Source of the DNA: an uncultured Alphaproteobacteria bacterium
GTDB lineage: Bacteria > Pseudomonadota > Alphaproteobacteria > RF32 > CAG-239
Direction of reading: 5' to 3'
DNA: 48,224 bases
Assembly: GCA_904501925.1 (NCBI GenBank)
Contig: CAJGCO010000011.1
Coordinates: forward strand, 1-48,224
The notes below the pieces were generated by a model. The model saw only the letters and a program-made list of their open reading frames with translations, had not been told where the DNA came from and ran no database searches. Shown piece after piece: positions 15,350 to 24,215 of the stretch. Numbering within the stretch: the first letter of the stretch is position 1; every line of letters starts with the position of its first letter. The translations under genes and the position numbers were made by a program.

Positions 15350-15748
15350 ATGGAAAATTTGAAAAAAATGAACACAATTTGGACTGTGTGTCTTGGATTG
15401 TGGTGTGTATCTTTGTTTTTTAGAGCTTTTGGGCTTGCTGAAACGATTATGTTGGGATTATCGTCTTTGGGTGTTGTAGTGGGACTTGTTCCAATGTATG
15501 TTTCAAGAAATAAAATATCTACGGCAACAAAGTTGCTTTACGGGATGTTTATGTTCTTGGTAATTGGCAAGTTTTTGCTACGTATAGGTGTAGATGAAAT
15601 TTGGAGCCAAATTTCTATGTCTTTGTCTGCACTGTGCTTTTTGGTGTTGGTGTTTAAGTGTATTCACTATTTTGGAACGCATAACTACAAAAAAGAATTA
15701 AAGGAGCTCGAAGAGCATGAAAACGATACGCAAGGTGCAGAAGATTGA
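15350..15748 (+). CDS. Small four-TM membrane protein, unknown function
   Basis: About 132 residues with four hydrophobic segments (roughly residues 9-28, 31-48, 60-78 and 86-106) and a charged C-terminal tail (KKELKELEEHEND). I do not recognise a family. The ATG at 15350 is preferred over the GTG at 15317 because of the promoter position, but there is no obvious ribosome site; ATG at 15368 is another option. A terminator follows directly. Confidence 0.6.
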   Translation: MENLKKMNTIWTVCLGLWCVSLFFRAFGLAETIMLGLSSLGVVVGLVPMYVSRNKISTATKLLYGMFMFLVIGKFLLRIGVDEIWSQISMSLSALCFLVLVFKCIHYFGTHNYKKELKELEEHENDTQGAED

Positions 15749-15750
15749 TT

Positions 15751-15777
15751 AAAGCCTCCCTTTGGGGAGGTTTTTTT
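15751..15777 (+). terminator. Intrinsic terminator
   Basis: CCTCCC and GGGAGG pair across a short loop and are followed by seven T (15771-15777), directly after the 15350 gene. Confidence 0.8.
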
Positions 15778-15791
15778 AATTCCTTTTTTGC

Positions 15792-15820
15792 TTGCATGAG
15801 GTGAATTTATATGTTATAAT
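15792..15820 (+). promoter_or_regulatory. Strong extended -10 promoter of the 15861 gene
   Basis: TTGCAT (15792-15797), 17-bp spacer, then TATGT-TATAAT (-10 at 15815-15820), a full extended -10. It is one of the best promoter matches in the window and drives two orphan genes. Confidence 0.7.
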
Positions 15821-15860
15821 TAGTTGTAAGTAGGAGATATACTAGAAAAGAGAGGCTAAA

Positions 15861-16844
15861 ATGGCTGATATTTCAAGTGAATTTATATTGTTTTTGGAAA
15901 AAAATTATCCTGATGATTTTCGTCGTGCGACTGTAAGTGATGTTAAAGACGAGGTTATTAATTCTATTATATCTAGAAGAAGTGCTAATTTTAAGGTGTG
16001 GCAGAAAGTTCCTCAATGGATTAAAAATGGATGTGGAGATAGAATTCCTAAAGAAGTATTAAATGGTTCTAAATCAATTAAAGTGTTTGTTGCAGAAATA
16101 AAAACAGAGCATAGGCAAAGAACTCAAAAAGTGCAAAAAACAGTAAGTACAGGATTAGAATTTTTGGCTCTTGGTTATACAGTTAATACGGCTGCTAAGT
16201 TGGCTAAGAATAAAGATATTAGAGCTCGAATGTTTGAATATGAAAATAATGGTGGGGTTATGACACCAGAGATGAGATTAAGAAGAATGGAGCTTTTTGA
16301 AGAAGATAGAAGACTTCTTATGCAAGAAGGTCGAGAAAATCAACCTGAAAAGTATATTTTGCTTTTAGCTGAAAGATTGAGACGTAATCAAAAAAGGCTT
16401 GAGCGAATTGATGATCCTCGTCGTAAAGCTGAAGCTGAAATGAAAAAAGCTGCATTAGAACGTGAAATTTTAGAAATGAAAGATCGTATTATCGCTGGTG
16501 GACGTCAAGGTTTGTTGGTTGAGTATTTACAAACAGAGTTTGCTCAAAAAAGAATGAATAGACTTACTGGCGATGTTTTAGCTAGGTTTACAGAAGTTTT
16601 AGCAGATATGGGTGTGAAGATTGAAAGAGTTAATGATGAAAGAACTCTTGATAGAGAACATATGGTTGAAACGTTTAAGAAAGATTATTCTAGAGTAAAT
16701 AAGTTTATTGTAGCAATGAAGAGTAGATATGATGGATATAATACGGGACTTGGAGTAAAAGATGTTCTTGGTATGGAACAAGGATCGCTAAGTAATGTGG
16801 TGAATAATAGAATAATGCAGAGAGTAAATGAGTTGAATGTTTAA
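15861..16844 (+). CDS. Orphan protein, paralogue A of a shared N-terminal domain family
   Basis: I do not recognise a family. The 327-residue protein has no signal peptide. Its first about 70 residues (SSEFILFLEKNYPDDF ... KVWQKVPQWIKNGCGDRIPKEV) align clearly with the start of the next gene. Residues about 85-120 are hydrophobic and helical but not a clear membrane span. Residues 120-235 are very charged and helical (LLAERLRRNQKRLERIDDPR, EMKKAALEREILEMKDRI), probably coiled coil. It is followed by its paralogue after 14 bp, so the two form an operon under a strong promoter. Confidence 0.65.
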   Translation: MADISSEFILFLEKNYPDDFRRATVSDVKDEVINSIISRRSANFKVWQKVPQWIKNGCGDRIPKEVLNGSKSIKVFVAEIKTEHRQRTQKVQKTVSTGLEFLALGYTVNTAAKLAKNKDIRARMFEYENNGGVMTPEMRLRRMELFEEDRRLLMQEGRENQPEKYILLLAERLRRNQKRLERIDDPRRKAEAEMKKAALEREILEMKDRIIAGGRQGLLVEYLQTEFAQKRMNRLTGDVLARFTEVLADMGVKIERVNDERTLDREHMVETFKKDYSRVNKFIVAMKSRYDGYNTGLGVKDVLGMEQGSLSNVVNNRIMQRVNELNV

Positions 16845-16858
16845 TAAGAGGATAAAAT

Positions 16859-18298
16859 ATGTTAGATGCAGATAAAAAGATAGAAAAAGTAAATAAATCT
16901 TCGACGTTTAGTGATAGTGATTTTCTGCTTTTTTTAGAAAGTAATTTTTCTGATGATTTTTCTAGGATTACCTCTGATGCGGCAAGTGATGAAGTCGTAT
17001 ATAGCATTTTGCAAAAACATAGTGAAAAATATAAAATATGGAAAAAAATTCCACAATGGATTAAGGATTACTTTGGTGATAGGTTGCCAGCAGAAGTTTT
17101 TACTATTCATGAGCCATATCAACAATTTATTTATTCTCTTGAACAAGTTGTATTGATGTCTCCTGTATATGATTATGCAAGTGTAAATACAACAATATTT
17201 AATTCTGATTATGTACAAGGTGTTTATAATAAATATACAGAAGCTGGCTATAATGAAGCTAGTGTTGCTAAAATGATTGTAGTTAGCTTAAAAGATAAGG
17301 AATTGTTTGATAGTGGTAAAATTTATACTGAAGAAGGTAAGTTTTTACACAAAGTTAATCATGTAGAAAAATTTAATATTATTGAAGAAGCTATGACATC
17401 TGATGAAGATGTTTTTCACTCATTAAAAGAATTAAGACGAATTGAAGCTAAATTAAATAAAGTTACGGATGAAGCTGAAAAGGAAAAATTGCAAAAAGAA
17501 CGTAATGAAGTAGTTTTATATTTGGCTAAAGGTGTTGCTGATATTTCTGATGTTGAGTTTGTAGAAGCGTTATCTGGAGCTCTTGAAAAATTATATGATA
17601 AAGATGCATCTAGTAAAGATGTAAGTGATGCTATTAAGGCGGTTAGAGCTAAACTTAAAGGTAAAAATAAAGGAACTGTTAAAAAAGAAAATCAAGTAGA
17701 AGGAAAAGCTGTAGATAAGCAAATTGTTAAAGAAGGTGGCGAAAGTAAACAAGAGCAAGTTAAAGCAGAGGAACCAAAAGAAGAAAAAAGTATAGGAGAC
17801 CCTCGTAAATCTATGGAATCTATAGCTAAAGTGTTAGCGTTATTAAGTGAACATGATACGTCTGGCCAAATGTCTGCAATACTTAAAGGGGCTGGAGCTA
17901 AAGGATTTAATGAGGTACGTAATCAATTAGGAAAAGTGGCTCCTAAACCAGGTTATTTTGCTAGAAAACTTAAGGAAAAATATTTTTCAAAAGAAGAAAG
18001 AGAAGCTGTTGAGCGTATTATGAAAGGTGAGGAAGTTGATTTATCTTTCTTAAAGGATAAGAAAAGAGAATTGCCCAAAGGAAAAATATCGGCAGTTAAT
18101 CATAGTAATGAGGGCGAAGAAGTTGATTTATCTGTCTTAAAAAATAAAAAAGAAGTATCTGATAGCAAACGAAGAGTATTAGAATCTTTGATGCGAATTC
18201 AGGGGGATAAAAAGCCTACGGTTGTTGACAGAAAAGAACGTGGGGAGGCTGTTAAAAAAGTTGTTGCAAATAAAAATAATAATGATTTTTCTTTATAA
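16859..18298 (+). CDS. Orphan protein, paralogue B, with Lys/Glu-rich middle
   Basis: I do not recognise a family. It has 479 residues. Residues about 20-85 (DSDFLLFLESNFSDDF ... KIWKKIPQWIKDYFGDRLP) match the start of the preceding protein. A helical segment around 180-265 (LRRIEAKLNKVTDEAEKEKL) is probably coiled coil. A Lys/Glu/Gln-rich linker around 270-315 looks disordered. Near the end a short motif occurs twice, GEEVDLSFLKDKK and GEEVDLSVLKNKK. There is no signal peptide or membrane segment. Its stop overlaps the convergent lipoprotein gene by 6 bp. Confidence 0.65.
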   Translation: MLDADKKIEKVNKSSTFSDSDFLLFLESNFSDDFSRITSDAASDEVVYSILQKHSEKYKIWKKIPQWIKDYFGDRLPAEVFTIHEPYQQFIYSLEQVVLMSPVYDYASVNTTIFNSDYVQGVYNKYTEAGYNEASVAKMIVVSLKDKELFDSGKIYTEEGKFLHKVNHVEKFNIIEEAMTSDEDVFHSLKELRRIEAKLNKVTDEAEKEKLQKERNEVVLYLAKGVADISDVEFVEALSGALEKLYDKDASSKDVSDAIKAVRAKLKGKNKGTVKKENQVEGKAVDKQIVKEGGESKQEQVKAEEPKEEKSIGDPRKSMESIAKVLALLSEHDTSGQMSAILKGAGAKGFNEVRNQLGKVAPKPGYFARKLKEKYFSKEEREAVERIMKGEEVDLSFLKDKKRELPKGKISAVNHSNEGEEVDLSVLKNKKEVSDSKRRVLESLMRIQGDKKPTVVDRKERGEAVKKVVANKNNNDFSL

Positions 18299-18697
18299 AG
18301 CAACACATGAGTTTCCTTTCCATTGCCATGAGGTGACAACATTGTTTCTTAAATAGAATTTTGTTTTGCAATAATTTTGAACGATATCTCCCATATAATC
18401 ATCAATAGGTATTTCATTATAGCCTTGAGTGAATGGGGTAAATAATTCGTCTTCAGTATAAAAGCTATTATCAAAATCATATTGAGGGGAAGGAATAAGG
18501 GAATAATTTATGGATGTATAAGTAATTATTTCATCTCCATTTGCTAAGTGTTGGATTTTAGTTGGATTGCCATATTGGGAAATTATTTGTTGAGATGTTT
18601 TACCTATATCTAAGTTTAGTTTTTGGTTATATTTTTGAGAGGTGGCACAACAGTTTAATGATATAATGGCAAATATGATAAATATGTTTTTTAGCAT
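18293..18697 (-). CDS. Small lipoprotein, SmpA/BamE-like pattern
   Basis: A 134-residue lipoprotein. The N-terminal hydrophobic stretch ends in a lipobox-like LNCC near residues 14-17, so the mature protein would be lipid-anchored. After it, LDIGKTSQQIISQYGNPTKI has the look of the SmpA/OmlA-type fold (helix then G-x-P turn), followed by strands and an acidic loop. The ribosome site GGAGG is clear. It lies 58 bp downstream of rodA but need not belong to that cluster. Confidence 0.65.
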   Translation of the reverse strand: MLKNIFIIFAIISLNCCATSQKYNQKLNLDIGKTSQQIISQYGNPTKIQHLANGDEIITYTSINYSLIPSPQYDFDNSFYTEDELFTPFTQGYNEIPIDDYMGDIVQNYCKTKFYLRNNVVTSWQWKGNSCVAL

Positions 18698-18755
18698 TTA
18701 TACCTCCGTTTATTATATTCAGAGATATAATTATTAAAAACCTTGTTTCAAGTGA

Positions 18756-19889
18756 TTATTTTTTTAGTTCTTGGTTACGATTAGCGTAGAACGATAACAT
18801 TATTCCAAAACTTGTCATTACGGATATAATTACAGTGCCACCATAACTAATTAATGGAAGAGGTACACCAACAACTGGTAATAAACCAATTACCATTGCG
18901 ATATTGATGAATACATATAAAAAGTAATTAGTATTGAGGCCTAAAATTACCATTTTTCCAAAGTAATTTGATGGATATATTTTAAATGCAAACCAATATC
19001 CGTAGCTTATTAGTACTAAATTTAATAATAATATTAAAACACCACCAAGCATGCCGAATTCTTCTGAAAACATTGTGAAGATAAAATCTGTATGTTTTTC
19101 TGGAAGAAAATTTAGGTGGCTTTGAGTGCCTGATAAAAAACCTTTACCAGTTAAACCACCTGAACCTAATGCGATTTTGGCTTGGATTATATGATAGCCA
19201 GTTCCATGAGGATCTCGTTCTGGATTAAGAAATGTTAGAATACGATTTTTTTGATATGTATGGAGAAAGTTCCATAATATTGGTGATGCAATGATGGCAG
19301 AACATATAATTATTGCAAATTTCCACCATTCTACACCGGCTAGGTAAAATAATGCAACTGCGCAGAATAGTATCATTAAGGAAGTACCCAAATCTGGTTG
19401 AAGGAGAATTAGTCCAACAGGTAAGGCTACGTATATGACTGGTAATAAGATACCTTTTATAGTTTTTATTGTAGAAAGTGGGGTGATTGCAAAATATTTT
19501 GCAAGTTGAAGAACTATGGCTATTTTCATTAACTCTGATGGTTGTAGCTTGAAGAAGCCTAAGTCTATCCAGCGTTTTGCACCCATTCCAGTATATCCTG
19601 CGATATCAACAATAAATAATAATGCAAGGGTGAAAAGATAAAAAGGTGTTGCAAATTTATAGTATAATTCTGGTTTTATTAATGCCATAAAAAACATGGC
19701 AAATAAGCCTAAACAAAAACGAATTGCTTGATTAAAAGCCCATGGATATATATTGCCACCAGCGGCAGAATATAAAATTACACAACCTAAAAATGCAATT
19801 ATGATTGTTATGGATATAAATGTAAAATTTAGATTAAAGAAACGTTCTTTTAGGCTCAGGGTTTTATTTTTTTGTAAAACTATTGTCAT
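18756..19889 (-). CDS. rodA: Peptidoglycan glycosyltransferase RodA
   Basis: SEDS-family membrane enzyme that polymerises lipid II in the elongasome with PBP2. The 377-residue length is typical, with ten hydrophobic segments. Conserved SEDS features are visible: LYSAAGG after the first helix, GAKRWIDLGFFKLQPSELMK (about residues 99-120), LLQPDLGTS with the key Asp (about 163), and GxLPVVGVPLPLISYGGT near 330. It lies 10 bp after mrdA, last in the wall cluster. Confidence 0.95.
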   Translation of the reverse strand: MTIVLQKNKTLSLKERFFNLNFTFISITIIIAFLGCVILYSAAGGNIYPWAFNQAIRFCLGLFAMFFMALIKPELYYKFATPFYLFTLALLFIVDIAGYTGMGAKRWIDLGFFKLQPSELMKIAIVLQLAKYFAITPLSTIKTIKGILLPVIYVALPVGLILLQPDLGTSLMILFCAVALFYLAGVEWWKFAIIICSAIIASPILWNFLHTYQKNRILTFLNPERDPHGTGYHIIQAKIALGSGGLTGKGFLSGTQSHLNFLPEKHTDFIFTMFSEEFGMLGGVLILLLNLVLISYGYWFAFKIYPSNYFGKMVILGLNTNYFLYVFINIAMVIGLLPVVGVPLPLISYGGTVIISVMTSFGIMLSFYANRNQELKK

Positions 19890-19899
19890 TGATGTTTCC

Positions 19900-21705
19900 T
19901 TATCTAATGTCTAATTTTATGGTTTCTTCTAAAATTTTTGCTGCAATTGGAGCTGCTACGGCAGATCCTGAACCTCCGTGTTCAGCAATTACGGCTACAA
20001 CATATTTAGGATTATTGTGAGGGGTATAGGCCATAAACCATGCGTGGTTGCGATATTTCCAAGGAAGCTCTTCATCTTTTTTTATACCAGCTTGACGTTC
20101 TTTTAATGAGATACGTCTTACTTGAGTTGTTCCAGTTTTACCTGCAATTATAATATTTTTATCTTTAGGTTTAGCAGATGAGGCTGTTCCTCCAATGCCA
20201 TTTACTACCTCAAACATACCTTGTTTAACAATGTCTATTGATGATTGTTTTATGTTTAATTTTTTGAAAGATTGAGGTTGGTCTTTTTTTATTAGAGTAG
20301 GAGTTATTTCATAGCCACCATTTACTACTCGTGCAAGCATAGTGGCAAGTTGAATTGGTGTAACTAAAACGTATCCTTGTCCAATACCTGCAATAACTGT
20401 TTCACCTTGTTGCCATGGTGATTTTAAGTTTTCTTGTTTCCATTTTTTATTTGGAATTACTCCTTTTTTTTGATTTTCTAGTTTTAGATCATAAATTTCA
20501 CCAAGTCCTAAACGACGACTCATATCATGTATTTTTTCTATGCCAAGTTTTAGGGCAACCTCATAAAAGAATATATCACATGAGTTTTTTATGGCATCAA
20601 TTACGTTTTGTTTACCATGACCTGAATGGCGCCAGCAGTGAAATAGGTGATTTCCTAAGTTCATTTTACCAGAACAAAATGAGGTGGTTGAGGGGGTTAT
20701 TATACCTTCTTCTAAAGCTGCAAGAGCAACGGCTATTTTAAATGTTGAACCAGGAGAATATTGGCCGGTGATTGCTTTGTTATGAAGTGGTTTTTTTTCG
20801 TCGTATAAAAGAGTGTTCCAGTTTTTTATTGATATTCCATCAACAAAAAGATTAGCATCAAAAGAAGGTACAGATACTAAAGCTAGAATTTCTCCTGTAT
20901 GTATGTCTAAAACAACTGCTGCACCTGATTGGGAGCCAAAGGCATCATAAGCTATTTTTTGAAGGCGTATATCAATGGTTAAATCTAAATCGTTACCTTT
21001 AATTCCTTCTTTTTTTTCTATTTCACGCATTATTCTTCCGTATGCGTTTACTTCGTATGTTATGGTTCCTTCGGTTCCCCTTAATGATGTATCAAAAGTT
21101 TTTTCAAAGCCTGATTTTCCTATTTTGAAACCAGGAACTTGAAGTAATGGATTATCAGAATTTTGTAAGTCTGATTGAGATACTGAACCAACATAGCCAA
21201 GAGGGTGTGCTGTATATTTTTCGTATGGGTAATGTCTTATTAGGCCTTCATCAATAAAGAGACCAGGATATAGGTGATTGTTTATCATTATTGATGAAAC
21301 TTCTTCCCAACTAAGGTTATCTTTTATTTTTATGGGAAGAGTTTTTTTGTATTTAGATATGTCCTTTTTTATGCGCTCAATATCGGTTTGAGATAAATTT
21401 AATATTGGGGTTATGCTTGATAATAATGAATCGATATCAGGTACTTGTTCTGATATTATCATTGCTTGGAATGTTTGATTGTTTTTAGCAAGTTCGATAC
21501 CGGATCTATCGTTTATGCTACCACGAGGTGGTATGAGTATACGTTTTGAAATGCGATTGGTATCAGATAGAAGTGTGTATTTATCTTTTTGGTATATTTG
21601 TAGGTAGTATAAACGACCAATTAAAATGAAAAATATAAATACATTTATACTAAAGATAATTAAAGAACGTTGGAGAAGTATGCGGAGCTTGTCGTTAGTT
21701 TTCAT
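19900..21705 (-). CDS. mrdA: Penicillin-binding protein 2 (transpeptidase of the elongasome)
   Basis: Class B PBP that cross-links glycan made by RodA. It has 601 residues: one N-terminal membrane helix (about 13-33), a pedestal domain and a transpeptidase domain. The catalytic set is complete: SPGSTFK (SxxK, about residue 317), NSCD (SxD as usual in PBP2, about 375) and KTGTTQ (about 521). Its start overlaps the end of mreD by 11 bp, so it is translationally coupled. Confidence 0.96.
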   Translation of the reverse strand: MKTNDKLRILLQRSLIIFSINVFIFFILIGRLYYLQIYQKDKYTLLSDTNRISKRILIPPRGSINDRSGIELAKNNQTFQAMIISEQVPDIDSLLSSITPILNLSQTDIERIKKDISKYKKTLPIKIKDNLSWEEVSSIMINNHLYPGLFIDEGLIRHYPYEKYTAHPLGYVGSVSQSDLQNSDNPLLQVPGFKIGKSGFEKTFDTSLRGTEGTITYEVNAYGRIMREIEKKEGIKGNDLDLTIDIRLQKIAYDAFGSQSGAAVVLDIHTGEILALVSVPSFDANLFVDGISIKNWNTLLYDEKKPLHNKAITGQYSPGSTFKIAVALAALEEGIITPSTTSFCSGKMNLGNHLFHCWRHSGHGKQNVIDAIKNSCDIFFYEVALKLGIEKIHDMSRRLGLGEIYDLKLENQKKGVIPNKKWKQENLKSPWQQGETVIAGIGQGYVLVTPIQLATMLARVVNGGYEITPTLIKKDQPQSFKKLNIKQSSIDIVKQGMFEVVNGIGGTASSAKPKDKNIIIAGKTGTTQVRRISLKERQAGIKKDEELPWKYRNHAWFMAYTPHNNPKYVVAVIAEHGGSGSAVAAPIAAKILEETIKLDIR

Positions 21706-22225
21706 AGCGCTCCTCCAAGTGAATGTATTTCTTTTCTACAAAAATATAAAATCTTATAATTAATGGGTAAATACATATAGTTAGAAATAACTCAAGTAAA
21801 AAAGTATTAAGTGGGATTGTTGACTTAAAAAAGGCCATAACCATGAAAGCTTTAAAGATAAATGTTAGAGCTAAAATTAGGGAAAAAATTAGCCATGAAT
21901 ATGAGAACTTTTTTACATTGAAATAAGATATTAAATATACAGAAATGATGTATAAAAAAAGAAATGTTAAAACATTTATACCAAGAGGTGTGCCAGCAAT
22001 GACATCGGCAAAAATTCCTAAGATAAATGTTGATATAATGTTAAATATATCTTCTCTGGTACTAAGCCAAAAATATATACCAGAATAAAAAGCGCATAGG
22101 CGCAAAACATTCCAAAATTCTGAAAAGCGTGGGATGTATAAGAGGGTTTCTAAAAATAAGATACTTATGACAGGAACACAAAAGATAATGAAATGAGTTA
22201 AAATGTTTTTTATGCTGTTTTTCAT
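21695..22225 (-). CDS. mreD: Rod shape-determining protein MreD
   Basis: Polytopic inner-membrane protein of 176 residues with about five helices. It is weakly conserved, as usual for MreD; LGIFADVIAGTPLGINVLTF is the recognisable core. Identity is secured by position: the start overlaps the mreC stop (ATGA-type, 4 bp) and the end overlaps mrdA. Confidence 0.88.
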   Translation of the reverse strand: MKNSIKNILTHFIIFCVPVISILFLETLLYIPRFSEFWNVLRLCAFYSGIYFWLSTREDIFNIISTFILGIFADVIAGTPLGINVLTFLFLYIISVYLISYFNVKKFSYSWLIFSLILALTFIFKAFMVMAFFKSTIPLNTFLLELFLTICIYPLIIRFYIFVEKKYIHLEERYEN

Positions 22226-23082
22226 TGTAAAGCCTCATTGGTTTTACTATCAGGTGTTATGTCATAGCTTAAAATTTTTACAATTTCTATATCAGATAAG
22301 TTAAATAATGGTGTAGCTATTGGGTTTTCATCTATACGTTTTATTTTGGCAACAGGGATATCTGATGGAATTCCTCCTCCAATACCTGATGTAACAAGAA
22401 TATCTCCTTTGCGAAATTCAGGCATTAAAGGAGTGAATGTAAGCTTTAATTCTGAAGAGTTGTTGCCAATTAAAATTCCTCTATCTCGACTTTTAGATGA
22501 TATAACAGGAATTTTGGAGTTAATGTCAGTTATGAGGGTAACTCTGGCATATTTGCCAATTATTGTATCAATTCTACCAATAAGGCCAGATTTATTAACA
22601 ACAGCATTTCCTGGGGTTATTTTATTTTCATTTGTTCCAATGTATATAATGATAGAATTGGAAAAAGAATTGTTTGTTTGAGCAATAACTTTTGCAGTAT
22701 AAGATTTTATCTCTGGGGTTTCAAAATGATGTAATAATTTTTTTAGATTTTGATTTTCTTCTTTTAAGGCGCGAAGTTTGTCTTTCAATAGATATAGTTC
22801 TTGGTTTTCTTCTTTTAATATTTGATTTTCTTTATATACATTAAAGAATTCAGATGTTTTTTTATAACTATAATTTAGACCTTGGGCTGGTAAAGTTGCT
22901 ATATGTAAAATAGGGGATGAAATATATATAACCGACTTTGTTAAACCAGAAATTAAACCTAGGTCGATTTTGTGTACTAAAATTAAGAGCAGGGCTATTA
23001 TAAACAGCCCCGCAAATATGAAACTTTTTAATATTCTTAAAATATAGTTCTCTTTGAGAAACAATACTTTTTGACGTTTCAT
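22222..23082 (-). CDS. mreC: Rod shape-determining protein MreC
   Basis: Bitopic protein of 286 residues linking MreB to PBP2 in the periplasm. One N-terminal helix (about 14-35) is followed by a coiled coil (KENQILKEENQELYLLKDKL, about 83-118). The double beta-barrel domain comes next, with GNAVVNKSGLIGRID and TSGIGGGIPSDIPVAKI. The order mreB-mreC-mreD is standard. Confidence 0.95.
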   Translation of the reverse strand: MKRQKVLFLKENYILRILKSFIFAGLFIIALLLILVHKIDLGLISGLTKSVIYISSPILHIATLPAQGLNYSYKKTSEFFNVYKENQILKEENQELYLLKDKLRALKEENQNLKKLLHHFETPEIKSYTAKVIAQTNNSFSNSIIIYIGTNENKITPGNAVVNKSGLIGRIDTIIGKYARVTLITDINSKIPVISSKSRDRGILIGNNSSELKLTFTPLMPEFRKGDILVTSGIGGGIPSDIPVAKIKRIDENPIATPLFNLSDIEIVKILSYDITPDSKTNEALQ

Positions 23083-23104
23083 TATTTTTTATATCCTTAA
23101 AAGA

Positions 23105-24145
23105 TTAGTTATCGTATAATACTCCGCGGAATTCTTCAAAGTAATCAAGAGCTTTTCCTGTACCTCTAACAACACATGTTAAAGGATCTTCAGCTAATGA
23201 TACTGGAAGTCCGGTTGCGTTACGAATAACTGTGTCTAGATTTGAAAGAATTGAACCACCACCGGTCATCATGATGCCTTTGTCAACAATATCTGCAGCT
23301 AATTCTGGTGCAGTGTTTTCAAGTGCAACTTTAACTGCTTCAACAATGGCCATAACTGGTTCGGCTAAGCTTTCTGCAATTTGACGTTCAGTGATTGAAA
23401 TTTCTTTTGGTACGCCGTTTACTAAGTCTCGACCTTTAATCTCCATAGTTCTGCCATCACCTTTGGCTGGAACACATGCTGAACCAATTTCTTTTTTGAT
23501 ACGTTCTGCTGAGCTTTCACCAACTAATAGGTTTAAGTTGCGGCGAATGTATGAAATAATTGCGCTATCCATTTTGTCGCCACCAACACGAATTGAACGA
23601 GAGTATACAATACCACCTAATGATAATACAGCAACTTCGGTTGTTCCACCACCAATATCAACAACCATAGAACCTGTTGGGTCATTAACAGGAAGACCAG
23701 CACCGATTGCTGCAGCCATTGGTTCATAAATTAACCATACACGTTTTGCACCAGCGTTTACAGCTGATTCTTTGATGGCTCTTTCTTCTACCTCTGTTGC
23801 ACCAGATGGTACGCAGATGATGATGGTAGGGCTTATTAAACGACGACGATTGTTTACTTCTTCAATGAAGTATTTAATCATTGCTTCTGCTGCTTCGAAG
23901 TCAGCAATAACGCCATCACGAAGTGGACGAATCGCACGGATATCGCCAGGGGTACGGCCAAGCATTTGTTTAGCTTTGGTACCTACAGCCCAGACTTCTT
24001 TTTTACCGTTGAAATCTTTAACAGCAACAACAGATGGTTCGTTTAGAACAATACCTTTACCCTTAACGTGTACAAGGGTGTTGGCTGTACCTAAATCAAT
24101 TGCCATGTCGGCAGAGAATAAACCTAGTAAATTTTGAAAAAACAT
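23105..24145 (-). CDS. mreB: Rod shape-determining protein MreB (actin homologue)
   Basis: Cytoskeletal ATPase that guides elongasome movement, 346 residues. Actin-fold motifs are intact: phosphate 1 DLGTANTLVHVKG (about 17-29), phosphate 2 MVVDIGGGTTEVAV (about 161-175), and the adenosine motif MMTGGGSILSNLD near 293. N-terminal hydrophobic residues (MFFQNLLGLF) could bind the membrane. The gene is more conserved and slightly less AT-rich than its neighbours. A short hairpin (24177-24196) lies in the gap before it. Confidence 0.97.
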   Translation of the reverse strand: MFFQNLLGLFSADMAIDLGTANTLVHVKGKGIVLNEPSVVAVKDFNGKKEVWAVGTKAKQMLGRTPGDIRAIRPLRDGVIADFEAAEAMIKYFIEEVNNRRRLISPTIIICVPSGATEVEERAIKESAVNAGAKRVWLIYEPMAAAIGAGLPVNDPTGSMVVDIGGGTTEVAVLSLGGIVYSRSIRVGGDKMDSAIISYIRRNLNLLVGESSAERIKKEIGSACVPAKGDGRTMEIKGRDLVNGVPKEISITERQIAESLAEPVMAIVEAVKVALENTAPELAADIVDKGIMMTGGGSILSNLDTVIRNATGLPVSLAEDPLTCVVRGTGKALDYFEEFRGVLYDN

Positions 24146-24176
24146 TATTATGTCCCCATATTTATTTTTGCATTTC

Positions 24177-24196
24177 TTACCTTTTTAAGGGTAAAA
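24177..24196 (-). promoter_or_regulatory. Short hairpin in the mreB leader
   Basis: TTACCTTTTTAAGGGTAA forms an imperfect stem in the 70-bp gap between miaA and mreB. It may attenuate or stabilise the mreB message; no T tract follows it. Confidence 0.35.
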
Positions 24197-24215
24197 TGAG
24201 TATTTTGCAAGTGTT

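Noticed and set aside
23391..24137. Two plus-strand frames of 112 and 121 codons opposite mreB
   Set aside because: They come from strong codon bias in mreB; mreB motifs are complete on the other strand.
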